8,054 nt of DNA, taken from NCBI GenBank assembly GCA_937888485.1, contig CALAQQ010000031.1:1-8054 (forward strand), in the 5' to 3' direction. This DNA comes from an uncultured Clostridia bacterium. Its GTDB lineage: Bacteria; Bacillota; Clostridia; Oscillospirales; Acutalibacteraceae. The stretch's first letter is position 1, and each line of letters opens with the position of its first letter. The position numbers and the translations under genes are program-made. The notes beneath the pieces were generated by a model. That model was not told where the DNA came from and did no database searches. It worked only from the letters and a program-made list of their open reading frames with translations. Shown here one piece after another: positions 1-6,762 of this stretch.

Positions 1-82
1 GTGATTCGCAGTAGAAAAATTCCTTCCACTGGTCTGCGAGCACACCGCCGAGTGCTCCTAATCCTGCTTTAATAAGTCCCAT
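1..82 (-). CDS. SPFH-domain protein of the YdjI / 'virion core protein' type, N-terminal 27 codons only
   Basis: An ATG at 82-80 opens a frame that runs off the left edge. It reads MGLIKAGLGALGG followed by LADQWKEFFYC. This start (small Gly/Ala-rich helix, then the ADQWKEFFYC segment) is what I recall for the N-terminus of YdjI-like proteins (COG4260, often named 'virion core protein' or SPFH-domain protein), where it precedes the SPFH/band-7 fold and often a C-terminal zinc-ribbon. These proteins are thought to act at the membrane in envelope stress, but their biochemical role is poorly defined. A strong AAAGGAG lies 7 bases before the ATG, which fixes the start. The stop codon of the sialidase-fold gene is 18 bases upstream, so the gene probably belongs to the same transcript. 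Only the N-terminus is visible, so the domain call rests on family memory of this short segment. Confidence 0.78.
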   Translation of the reverse strand, partial: MGLIKAGLGALGGVLADQWKEFFYCES

Positions 83-89
83 AGTAATT

Positions 90-96
90 CTCCTTT
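90..96 (-). promoter_or_regulatory. Ribosome binding site of the SPFH gene
   Basis: On the minus strand this reads AAAGGAG, 7 bases before the ATG at 82. It lies entirely in the 18-base gap after the stop codon of the preceding gene (101-103). It is one of the best Shine-Dalgarno matches in the window, and it shows that a short frame cut by the window edge is a real gene. Confidence 0.85.
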
Positions 97-100
97 ACAA

Positions 101-1372
101 TTATTTTATAAGTTTATCAACGTCTTTAAGATTAACACGTTTTGAAACAACATATGTCTTATATTTACCGTCACTGTTCTTTTCACCGAAACAACCGTAT
201 GTTGATGTAACAACGGTTCCGTCATCAAGAACAACATTACCGCAGTAACCTGTATCGGCATTTGCGGTTATACACGGTGCTGTCTGATTTTTCAGATATG
301 TGTGTGCAAGCTTGATACGGTACTGACCCTCTCTGCCTTTTTTCAAATCGTCGTATGTTCCTACCCAGGCAACCCAGCCTTCGCTGTACCAGCTTCTGCC
401 CTTCACTTCGGAATTGACCTTCGCTTTCTTCCTGCTTCTTTCAATTGAACGGAAGGTAATGAAAAGTCTGCCATCAGGAAGATAGTCAGCCTTGTGTCTT
501 TCGCCGTTCAATGCGCTGGGCACAAATTTCGGTGCAGACCATGTTTTTCCTTCATCCTTTGAGAAAGAAATGAGAGAATTGTAGCGTTTATTGTTGCTTC
601 TTGCGATAAGGCAAAGCTCATCTCCCATTCCTCTGTCGGAGCGGATAACCTCTACTTCACACATTTTTGCGTTCTTTTCAATTTTTCTGTAATCCTTAAA
701 ATACGGCTCGGGATTACTCCATACAGCCTTACCGTTTTCGAAGGAAAGAATTGTTTTATAATTCACAAAACCGCCCCAATGGTCATGGAAAAACGCCATC
801 CATTTGTCAACAAATTTTCCATTTTCCTTAAGTCTTGTGAGCGATGCCATAACCACAGTGGGAATGACAGTTACATCATCTTTTTTAGAGAAAACAAGTT
901 CAAATTCTGTCCATGTTTTTCCTTCATCGTCTGACAGAGAATAGTTGAAACCTCCGACAGTGCCTTTGCCGTCACGCCAATCCGGATTTCCCGAGAGGAG
1001 GATAATCTTATCCGGTGTACCATCGGAAAACTCAAGTCTGTATACAGTCGGAGTTTCTCTTGAATTATCCCATGATTTAGGCTGGTTTTCAATTTGGGAA
1101 GTATAAGTAAGTCCGCCGTCTGTACTTATTCTGCTTCTGACCGCACCCTTACCGTGACCCGAGGGGTATACCTGGAGGATTCTGCCGTCTTTAAAAAGAA
1201 TCGCATCAGGATGTCCGATATAATCAAGACCGTTATCCACAACGGAAAAGTCATAAAGATATTTCAACTCTTCAGGAGTATTGTCGGGCATTACATCAAG
1301 TCTGACAAGAGGAATTGAATAATCCCCTGCTCCGTTACCGTATGAAAACTTTTCTTTTATTTTTTCAAACAT
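101..1372 (-). CDS. Sialidase-fold (BNR / Asp-box) protein, probable cytoplasmic exo-glycosidase
   Basis: A 423-residue protein with the six-bladed propeller signature of sialidases. Three Asp-boxes are visible: STDGGLTYT (about 83-91), SDDEGKTW (147-154) and SKDEGKTW (271-278). Other sialidase-like stretches are HPDAILFKDGRIL (54-66), CEVEVIRS followed by ELCLIARSN (238-260), LPDGRLFITFRS (298-309) and a C-terminal GYCGNVVLDDGTVV (375-388). Candidate catalytic residues are E239/E241, R258, R308 and a late Tyr (Y375 or Y392), assigned by position only. The usual first-arginine motif (R-I/L-P in blade 1) is not visible; the equivalent place has H54-P55. So sialic acid may not be the substrate, and another BNR-fold hydrolase or lyase is possible. 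There is no signal peptide, so it should act in the cytoplasm. The ATG follows the alpha-galactosidase stop codon by one base, with GAAGG inside the end of that gene. Confidence 0.82.
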   Translation of the reverse strand: MFEKIKEKFSYGNGAGDYSIPLVRLDVMPDNTPEELKYLYDFSVVDNGLDYIGHPDAILFKDGRILQVYPSGHGKGAVRSRISTDGGLTYTSQIENQPKSWDNSRETPTVYRLEFSDGTPDKIILLSGNPDWRDGKGTVGGFNYSLSDDEGKTWTEFELVFSKKDDVTVIPTVVMASLTRLKENGKFVDKWMAFFHDHWGGFVNYKTILSFENGKAVWSNPEPYFKDYRKIEKNAKMCEVEVIRSDRGMGDELCLIARSNNKRYNSLISFSKDEGKTWSAPKFVPSALNGERHKADYLPDGRLFITFRSIERSRKKAKVNSEVKGRSWYSEGWVAWVGTYDDLKKGREGQYRIKLAHTYLKNQTAPCITANADTGYCGNVVLDDGTVVTSTYGCFGEKNSDGKYKTYVVSKRVNLKDVDKLIK

Positions 1373-1373
1373 A

Positions 1374-3011
1374 TTATTTAACCTTCACTCTGTAGATTTT
1401 AACACCATGAGGCGGAACGCTTGTTTCAATTTTATCTCTGACAGTCAGAATATCACCGTTCCAAAGTTCAACAGCCTCGTATTCATCAGCATAATCCACT
1501 CCGACAAATGGCATGGTAACTATATCCTTGACGGAGCACTCCATTCTTGCAAGAGAATTTGCTTTATTGAACAGACAAACGGCAAATTCACCGCCTTCAA
1601 GAGGCTTCACAAGAATATCCTCTGCACCGTTTGATTTGATTCTGCGGCACTGAATTCCGAGTGCATCCTGATTAATAGCAATAAGATTTCTGTTAGAAAC
1701 AATCTTATAGGTCGGATTCTCGGTATCAACGCTGCCATCAGCTTTTATGAATTTTCTGATATCGTTTCCGAGAATCAGCGGTGCAGCCATCATACACCAG
1801 AGAGTAAAATGCGATTTATTTTCTTCATAAGTCAGATTACCGTTTCCAACCTCAAGCATATCGGGGTCATTCCATGAACCGATACCCGAATGTTTATAAA
1901 GAAGAACATTGAACTCATATATTCCCAATACCGAGAACCATTTAGGCAAAATATCGGGAGTTGTTCTCCAGAGGTTTCCTGCCTTTGAACCCCATTGCCA
2001 CGGGAAGTTTCTGCCCCACTCACAAATGGAAAACACTATCGGTTTTTCTTCGCATCCGTTTTTCTCTGCATATTCCTTTGTCGCTCTTTTCAATTCATTA
2101 CCCATGATCTGATACTGAATTGCAGCGCTGTCCTGTCTTGAGGCAACAGAATTAAAAAGCTTAACGGTGTTAACACCTTCGCTAAGCATGATTTTAACCT
2201 GATGCTTACCGTCGGGCGATGGAGATTTTGTTGCGGGAAGGTCAGTTCTGTAAATATCCCTGCCGTTAACAAGAATATCAAGATGTTTCGTATATCTGCC
2301 CGATTTTCTGATAATTACAGTAAGAATGTATTCTCCGCTTTCGGAAACGTTTATGTTTCTGAATTCACATGAACCGGAGTTTGAAGAAAGTCCGGAAATA
2401 TAACTGAGTTTCTTTTCGTTAATTATTTCAGCATCACCGCTCAAAACAGCATCATAAACACTGTATTCGGTTTCCTTGAAGGTTTTTGGATTGGTAACTG
2501 ATACTCCGAGAATTTTCGGTGCCTGCGCGGAAACGGGAACATTATGGCAAAAATCATATTTAAAATATTCTATTCCCCATTCGGCAAAGGTATCTGCATC
2601 GAGAGCTTCTTTACCGAGGCTTGCAGGTAAATCCTCACAAGTAAGAGTGCCGTTGGAGCTGTATATGCCGAGCTTCAATCCAAGAGCATTGACTCTTTCA
2701 ACAAGATTTTTCATCCCGTTTGGGAATGACGATAAATCTCCCTGAAGTCTGCCGTTTTTATCTCTCATTGATGACTGCCAACAATCATCAATATTGACAT
2801 ACTGATATCCGCAGTCTGCGAGACCGCTTTCTTTGAGTGCCTTCGCAGTTTCATAAATAAGATCTTCATTGATTTTATTGCGAAAAAGATTCCAGCTTGA
2901 CCATCCCATAGGAGGTGTCAACGCAACAGAATTATCATAGTTTCCTTCGATTGCTCCGTTGTATTTAACGGAATTGACGGTCTTTTTTGCAACAGAAAAA
3001 AGTTTTGACAT
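1374..3011 (-). CDS. GH27 alpha-galactosidase-like glycoside hydrolase with a domain inserted in the barrel
   Basis: A 545-residue protein (numbering from the ATG at 3011). GH27 motifs appear in order: TPPMGWSSWN (32-41), VNIDDCWQ (72-79), GLKLGIYSS (111-119), YFKYDFC (149-155) with the expected nucleophile D153, SICEWG (328-333), GNLWRTTPDI (345-354) with the expected acid/base D353, and SWNDPDML (379-386). The C-terminal 90 or so residues fit the family's beta-sandwich. Substrates in GH27 are alpha-galactosides, alpha-N-acetylgalactosaminides and, in some members, beta-L-arabinopyranosides; the sequence does not decide between them. An extra region of about 120 residues lies between the nucleophile strand and CEWG and looks like a carbohydrate-binding module. 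There is no signal peptide, so the enzyme is probably cytoplasmic. I prefer the ATG at 3011 because GGTGAT, which matches the 16S tail, precedes it by 4 bases. A GTG three codons upstream (3020) is the alternative. The solute-binding gene ends 21 bases upstream. Confidence 0.92.
   Translation of the reverse strand: MSKLFSVAKKTVNSVKYNGAIEGNYDNSVALTPPMGWSSWNLFRNKINEDLIYETAKALKESGLADCGYQYVNIDDCWQSSMRDKNGRLQGDLSSFPNGMKNLVERVNALGLKLGIYSSNGTLTCEDLPASLGKEALDADTFAEWGIEYFKYDFCHNVPVSAQAPKILGVSVTNPKTFKETEYSVYDAVLSGDAEIINEKKLSYISGLSSNSGSCEFRNINVSESGEYILTVIIRKSGRYTKHLDILVNGRDIYRTDLPATKSPSPDGKHQVKIMLSEGVNTVKLFNSVASRQDSAAIQYQIMGNELKRATKEYAEKNGCEEKPIVFSICEWGRNFPWQWGSKAGNLWRTTPDILPKWFSVLGIYEFNVLLYKHSGIGSWNDPDMLEVGNGNLTYEENKSHFTLWCMMAAPLILGNDIRKFIKADGSVDTENPTYKIVSNRNLIAINQDALGIQCRRIKSNGAEDILVKPLEGGEFAVCLFNKANSLARMECSVKDIVTMPFVGVDYADEYEAVELWNGDILTVRDKIETSVPPHGVKIYRVKVK
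1382..1386 (-). promoter_or_regulatory. Ribosome binding site of the sialidase-fold gene, inside the upstream gene
   Basis: GAAGG on the minus strand, 9 bases before the ATG at 1372. It sits within the last codons of the GH27 gene, whose TAA ends at 1374. Stop and start are one base apart, which suggests translational coupling of the two glycosidase-fold proteins. Confidence 0.6.
2097..2453 (-). other. Inserted beta-sandwich (CBM35/CBM6-like) domain within the GH27 gene
   Basis: Residues about 187-305 of the GH27 protein interrupt the TIM barrel between the nucleophile segment (KYDFC) and CEWG. The stretch has the rhythm of a CBM6/CBM35-type fold: GDAEIINEKKLSYISGL at the start, INVSESGEYILTVIIRKSG in the middle, LDILVNGRDIYRTDLP, then VKIMLSEGVNTVKLFN near the end. 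Residues just after it (RATKEYAEKNG) resume the barrel. The family assignment is from pattern only. Such a module would be expected to bind sugar near the active site or to hold the barrel together. Confidence 0.6.
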
Positions 3012-3032
3012 TTTAATCACCCGTTCCGTAAA

Positions 3033-4982
3033 TCAGTTTTCTTCAAGGTGGGGAATAACATAGGTAAATCCGTCATAGTCATCGAATCCTGCGAGAGAAT
3101 CGGGATTAACGGTTTCTGTATTATAAACAGTAACTGTCTGAAGCTGACAAACAGGATTTTCAACTGCCTGCTCCATAACAAGCTTCATAAGCGTTTCGGT
3201 CATCTGCGCTTTATCGGAAAAACCGATTGAAGAACGGATTCTGGTTGTCATTTCATCAATCTGCGCAGAATTCACGGCAGTATAATTAAACTTTCCGAGG
3301 CTGTTATAATACTCATATTTATCGCAGGTTGCTCCGTCGGATACGGTTTCAAGCCAGATATCAGCCTTGCCTGAGAGAATAGCGTTTCTCATTTCAACCA
3401 TATCGGACTGCACTATTTTAAGCGTAATCTTTTTTTCGGAAAGAATATCTTTATAAGCACTGAGAATTTTGTATTCAAGACTGTTTTCATCACCGCAATA
3501 ATATGCTGTAACTTCGCTGATAGGATTTGATGCATAACTCATATAAGTCTCGAATGTTTTTTCGGTATAATAAGGAATTGTTGTCTGAGAAGGATATTCC
3601 GAAAATCTTATGCTTATGGGATGAATCAATTTTGTATAATACGAACCGATTTCACTTTCAAGAATGCTGTTCACCGAAAGCAGTCCCATAAGACCCATTC
3701 TTGCTGATGTTTCAAGAGTTCTTGTGTTGAAAAATGCGGAAATATATTCCTTCTTGTTAGCGATTGAATAGCTTACCGGCTTATCGGCAAGTGAACTGAT
3801 AACCGTCGATGTTGCATCAACGGAAACAACATCGATTCTGCCTGAAGTTACATCGCTTATTGCATCTTCTGCTGATGTTTCGATGAACTCAAGCCGATTG
3901 AAATCGCAGCCTGCATCGGTATAGTATTCATTATAAGCTGCAACTGCTTTTCCGCCGTCAAATTCCGTCACAATATACGGACCGGAACAAACCGAGGAAA
4001 TGCCGTTAAGTGCCTTAACCTTATCTGCAGACCCTTTGATATATTCAGCGGAATAATAGCTTTTCGAAACAAGGAGAGCATTAAGTTGTGAAACCGCATT
4101 GATATTATTTGAGTTAAAAATAACCGTACACGTATAGTCGTTTATCTTCTTGATTCCTGAAATTTCAGCAACATCAATTCCGTCGGAATAATTCTTTTGG
4201 ATATAATTATTGTAAAGCTTTTCTCTGTACCAATTTTCAGGATTATAACCGAGGGGATTTTTTTCGGCTTCAACAGTTGCAATAAATTTTATAAGCTGTT
4301 CTTCGGAAGGATTTATTCCCAAATCATTAAACGCCTCAGTATAACCAAGCTTTTCGAAATATTCCTTCCATGTATTTCCGGCAGGAGATGCCGAATTTAT
4401 ATCGCCGCTGAACCTTCCTTCCATTTTTGTTTCAACAAGATATTTCACATAATCTTCTTTGCCGATGGTTTTGTGAGTATATTTATCGCTTACTGTTTTT
4501 TCAATGTCAGCAATAGATGACTTATAATTCTTATCGTCAAAATAATATTCCTTGATACCTTCTATATCGTTGAGATACCAATCTTTATACGTTCCGTCAT
4601 AGGTTGCATCTGAAATAAAATGATAAAAGAAAATTACATCATCAATTGTAATATTTGTTCCGTCAGAAAACATCATATCGTCTTTAATGGAAACAGTGTA
4701 TTTAACCTTGTTGTCTTCTGTAAATTCATATGAAATTCCGCCGCTGTGATTAACAAGAGCATTGTCTGTCGCAACTCTCTGAACAGGTCTTGCGGTCTGT
4801 GCAACAATCTGTTTGTCAGCTTCGGTTTCACAGTAAAAAGGATTAAACTGACCTGCTATTCCGGAAAGACCGATTTTAAGTTCTGTGTTGTTGACAGTAA
4901 AACTGTTGAGCACTCCGCATGACGGCATAATAACAGCAGAAATACAAATCAAAAATATCAATAACACCCTGAGAATTCTCAT
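3033..4982 (-). CDS. ABC transporter solute-binding lipoprotein, family 5 (peptide/oligosaccharide type)
   Basis: A 649-residue protein. Its N-terminus is MRILR followed by a hydrophobic stretch ending IMPSC, a lipobox-like site with C22 as the likely lipidated residue, so the mature protein should be anchored outside the membrane. The family-5 signature is clear at 101-120: MMFSDGTNITIDDVIFFY. Later landmarks are INDYTCTVIFN (280-290), SVCSGPYIV (330-338), SGRIDVVSVDA, and an ISAFFNTR segment typical of the second lobe. About 120-150 residues (roughly 136-270) lie between the signature and the INDYTCTVIFN strand. That is more than a standard family-5 protein has, and it includes many charged and aromatic residues. 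The ligand cannot be told from sequence, and no permease or ATPase is in the window. It is the first gene after a promoter and is followed at short distance by two glycosidase-fold genes, which suggests a glycan ligand (inference). AAGGAG lies 10 bases before the ATG. Confidence 0.88.
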   Translation of the reverse strand: MRILRVLLIFLICISAVIMPSCGVLNSFTVNNTELKIGLSGIAGQFNPFYCETEADKQIVAQTARPVQRVATDNALVNHSGGISYEFTEDNKVKYTVSIKDDMMFSDGTNITIDDVIFFYHFISDATYDGTYKDWYLNDIEGIKEYYFDDKNYKSSIADIEKTVSDKYTHKTIGKEDYVKYLVETKMEGRFSGDINSASPAGNTWKEYFEKLGYTEAFNDLGINPSEEQLIKFIATVEAEKNPLGYNPENWYREKLYNNYIQKNYSDGIDVAEISGIKKINDYTCTVIFNSNNINAVSQLNALLVSKSYYSAEYIKGSADKVKALNGISSVCSGPYIVTEFDGGKAVAAYNEYYTDAGCDFNRLEFIETSAEDAISDVTSGRIDVVSVDATSTVISSLADKPVSYSIANKKEYISAFFNTRTLETSARMGLMGLLSVNSILESEIGSYYTKLIHPISIRFSEYPSQTTIPYYTEKTFETYMSYASNPISEVTAYYCGDENSLEYKILSAYKDILSEKKITLKIVQSDMVEMRNAILSGKADIWLETVSDGATCDKYEYYNSLGKFNYTAVNSAQIDEMTTRIRSSIGFSDKAQMTETLMKLVMEQAVENPVCQLQTVTVYNTETVNPDSLAGFDDYDGFTYVIPHLEEN

Positions 4983-4992
4983 AGCGATAAAT

Positions 4993-4998
4993 CTCCTT
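4993..4998 (-). promoter_or_regulatory. Ribosome binding site of the solute-binding lipoprotein gene
   Basis: AAGGAG on the minus strand, 10 bases before the ATG at 4982. It supports that start, which also gives a complete lipoprotein signal sequence. Confidence 0.8.
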
Positions 4999-5016
4999 AT
5001 AAGTTATATATAGTTT

Positions 5017-5045
5017 ATTTTATCATAATTATATAAAACTTACAA
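5017..5045 (-). promoter_or_regulatory. Sigma-A-type promoter of the binding-protein / glycosidase operon
   Basis: On the minus strand, a -35 box TTGTAA (5045-5040) is followed by 17 bases and a -10 box TAAAAT (5022-5017). The -10 is preceded by TGA, giving an extended -10. Transcription would start near 5010, leaving a leader of about 28 bases that carries the AAGGAG site. The promoter sits directly behind the terminator of the epimerase transcript, so it would drive the solute-binding gene and the genes after it. I see no clear operator or riboswitch in the short leader. Confidence 0.65.
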
Positions 5046-5058
5046 TATAAAAACAAAT

Positions 5059-5087
5059 AAAAAAAGTGTCTTTCCGAAGAAAGACAC
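5059..5087 (-). terminator. Rho-independent terminator of the epimerase transcript, TTCG tetraloop
   Basis: On the minus strand a perfect 9-base stem, GTGTCTTTC pairing with GAAAGACAC, closes a TTCG loop with the stable C-G closing pair. Seven T residues follow directly. The stem starts 15 bases after the epimerase stop codon (TGA at 5104-5102). This cleanly separates the epimerase from the downstream operon. Confidence 0.93.
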
Positions 5088-5101
5088 CTTTGTAATTATA
5101 A

Positions 5102-6649
5102 TCAGTTTTTGTATTCCTTGAAATCTCTGTAGATTTCTTCGGTATAAACGTTGTTTTCGTTCTTGTCGTGAAGAGGATACCATACCTGAGCGAAGAAGGG
5201 GTTAACCTTTGCTTCGTCATCGTATGCCCAACGGAACTTCTTCTGCTCAGCCTTTTCAAGGGTTGAGGGAAGCTCTTCGTTGCACCAGTGACCGCCTCTG
5301 AGAACAAGGTTGGGTGACATCATGAATTCATGACCGTGAGCGCACTTCCAAAGAACGGGAGTATACATATCAACGATTTCGGTTGCAAGGCATTCACCGC
5401 CTCTGAAAGCAGCAGCCTTCTTGAGGTCTTCAAGTGTGAGTGAATCAAAGTCTTTGGTTTCGTCATAACCGTGGTCAAGAACAAGAGCCTTCTTGGGATC
5501 ATCGTTAGGACGGTAAACCTTAACCTTGCTCCAGTCGTTGCCGATAGCTTCCCACTTTTCTTTTGAGCCGACATAAGCGTTGATTCTTTCGGTAACGTTG
5601 TTTTCTCTCCACCAAAGAGTACCGTAAACGGGAGTCTTTGCAATCTTCTTCATGAAGGGCTTAACAGCGAATGCGAAGGGCTTTGCAAGCTTTGCAAGCT
5701 TGTAGAACCATTCAACTCTGTTCATAACGCTCTTGAAGTAATCTTCAATGGGCATATTGGCACGGAAATGGCAGTAGCTTTCAAGTACATCTGAGTCAAG
5801 ATACCACTGACCGTGGAAGTTTCTTGTGATGAACCAGTCGGGGTCAAAGAGCTTTCTGGGATCGCCAAGACCGAGACCGTATTTACCGAGAAGAAGCTTT
5901 TCGAATTCAAAGTTTGTGATTCTGTACTGAGCACCGGAACCGATGTTATAGAATCTTCTCCAGAATTCTTCGGGGATATCGTCGCCGCAAACATTTACCA
6001 TAAGACGGCCTGAGTCTTCAACTGTTGCCCATTCAAGAACACCGTTGATAACAACGTGGTACATGATGGGTTCCATATTCTTAACGATTTCGGGATAAAG
6101 AATACCTGACTGACGGAGTGATACCCAATGCTTAAGACCTGATTCAGCAAAAACCTGTTCAGCAAGAACCTTTGATGTTGCATAGTGGTCATATACGCTG
6201 ATTTTAATGGGGTCGCCTGTACGAGCCCAGTGGATGGGGTCATCTCTTTCGCCTGTTTCAGCAACTGTACCGATATAAACAACCTTAACTGCATCGGGAT
6301 CGGGCTGAGCCTTTACAGCCTTAACGATATTCTTTGCAGCGCCAACGTTTGTCTTGATTGTATTGATAGGATAATAGTCAGCTGAGGGTGAAACCATACC
6401 GCCGACATGAAGAACATAATCCGCACCTGTTACACATTCAAGAACGCTTTCGTACTTCTTGAGGTCGCCCCATACAACTTTAACGCAAGGATCGTTCATG
6501 TAGGGAGCAAACTGCTTTCTGTTCTTTTCGCTGTCACGAAGGAGAACAACGATGTTGAACTGGTTCTTCTTTGCATAGAACTGCTTGAAACTTTCCCAAC
6601 CCATTGTGCCCGAAGCACCGGTAAGGAATACTGTCTTTTTCTGTGCCAT
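5102..6649 (-). CDS. NAD(P)-dependent epimerase/dehydratase (extended SDR) with a long C-terminal extension
   Basis: A 515-residue protein. The N-terminal Rossmann fold is clear: FLTGASGTMGW with the GxxGxxG glycines G11, G14 and G17; an acidic WGDL (60-63) where extended SDRs often have the adenine-binding Asp; VVYIGTVAETG (123-133) with candidate T128; and the catalytic YATSK with Y156 and K160. LRQSGILYP (178-186) fits the substrate-side loop. Extended SDRs act on nucleotide sugars or related carbonyl substrates; the substrate here is not evident. Ordinary members end near residue 310-350. This one goes on for about 170 residues with a basic linker (FYKLAKLAKP, 315-324) and a region at 433-460 with WKCAHGHEF and GGHWCNEE, which resembles a treble-clef zinc-ribbon missing its last Cys. 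Codon use is strongly biased (Lys almost always AAG, Ile ATC, Asn AAC), unlike the neighbouring operon, suggesting high expression. GGAGG lies 8 bases before the ATG. Confidence 0.9.
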   Translation of the reverse strand: MAQKKTVFLTGASGTMGWESFKQFYAKKNQFNIVVLLRDSEKNRKQFAPYMNDPCVKVVWGDLKKYESVLECVTGADYVLHVGGMVSPSADYYPINTIKTNVGAAKNIVKAVKAQPDPDAVKVVYIGTVAETGERDDPIHWARTGDPIKISVYDHYATSKVLAEQVFAESGLKHWVSLRQSGILYPEIVKNMEPIMYHVVINGVLEWATVEDSGRLMVNVCGDDIPEEFWRRFYNIGSGAQYRITNFEFEKLLLGKYGLGLGDPRKLFDPDWFITRNFHGQWYLDSDVLESYCHFRANMPIEDYFKSVMNRVEWFYKLAKLAKPFAFAVKPFMKKIAKTPVYGTLWWRENNVTERINAYVGSKEKWEAIGNDWSKVKVYRPNDDPKKALVLDHGYDETKDFDSLTLEDLKKAAAFRGGECLATEIVDMYTPVLWKCAHGHEFMMSPNLVLRGGHWCNEELPSTLEKAEQKKFRWAYDDEAKVNPFFAQVWYPLHDKNENNVYTEEIYRDFKEYKN

Positions 6650-6657
6650 TTTTCATT

Positions 6658-6662
6658 CCTCC
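6658..6662 (-). promoter_or_regulatory. Ribosome binding site of the epimerase gene
   Basis: GGAGG on the minus strand, 8 bases before the ATG at 6649. Another ATG at 6656-6654 is out of frame and too close to this site, so 6649 is the start. Confidence 0.85.
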
Positions 6663-6696
6663 AAGAATAAAAATTTTGCCAAAATTATACGATATA

Positions 6697-6725
6697 ATGT
6701 TAACATATTATAAGACATAAATCAA
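6697..6725 (-). promoter_or_regulatory. Candidate promoter of the epimerase gene, overlapping a palindrome
   Basis: The 108 bases between the aldolase stop and the epimerase start are very AT-rich. On the minus strand a possible -35 TTGATT (6725-6720) is 17 bases from TAACAT (6702-6697), which has TGT before it as an extended -10. A second candidate -10, TATAAT (6689-6684), has no good -35. The first -10 lies in the perfect palindrome ATGTTAACAT (6697-6706), which could be an operator or chance in such AT-rich DNA. Confidence 0.4.
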
Positions 6726-6746
6726 CATCTTTTTTAGCTATTTATG

Positions 6747-6762
6747 TTTAACTTTTGTTAAA
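6747..6762. repeat. AT-rich inverted repeat overlapping the end of the aldolase gene
   Basis: TTTAAC and GTTAAA are separated by four T residues (plus strand), giving a weak 6-base stem that includes the aldolase stop codon. No T-run follows on the minus strand, so it is a poor terminator. Read-through from the aldolase into the epimerase remains possible. Confidence 0.35.

Noticed and set aside
3018..3020. GTG at 3020 as the start of the GH27 gene
   Set aside because: It is possible and adds only three residues, but the GGTGAT that overlaps it is well placed as the ribosome binding site for the ATG at 3011.
5682..5699. Two 9-base tandem repeats (TTTGCAAGC)
   Set aside because: They encode the repeated Lys-Leu-Ala of the linker in the epimerase and are too short to be a repeat element.
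6747..6762. Hairpin at the aldolase stop codon as a terminator
   Set aside because: The stem is only six AT-rich pairs and no T-run follows on the minus strand.
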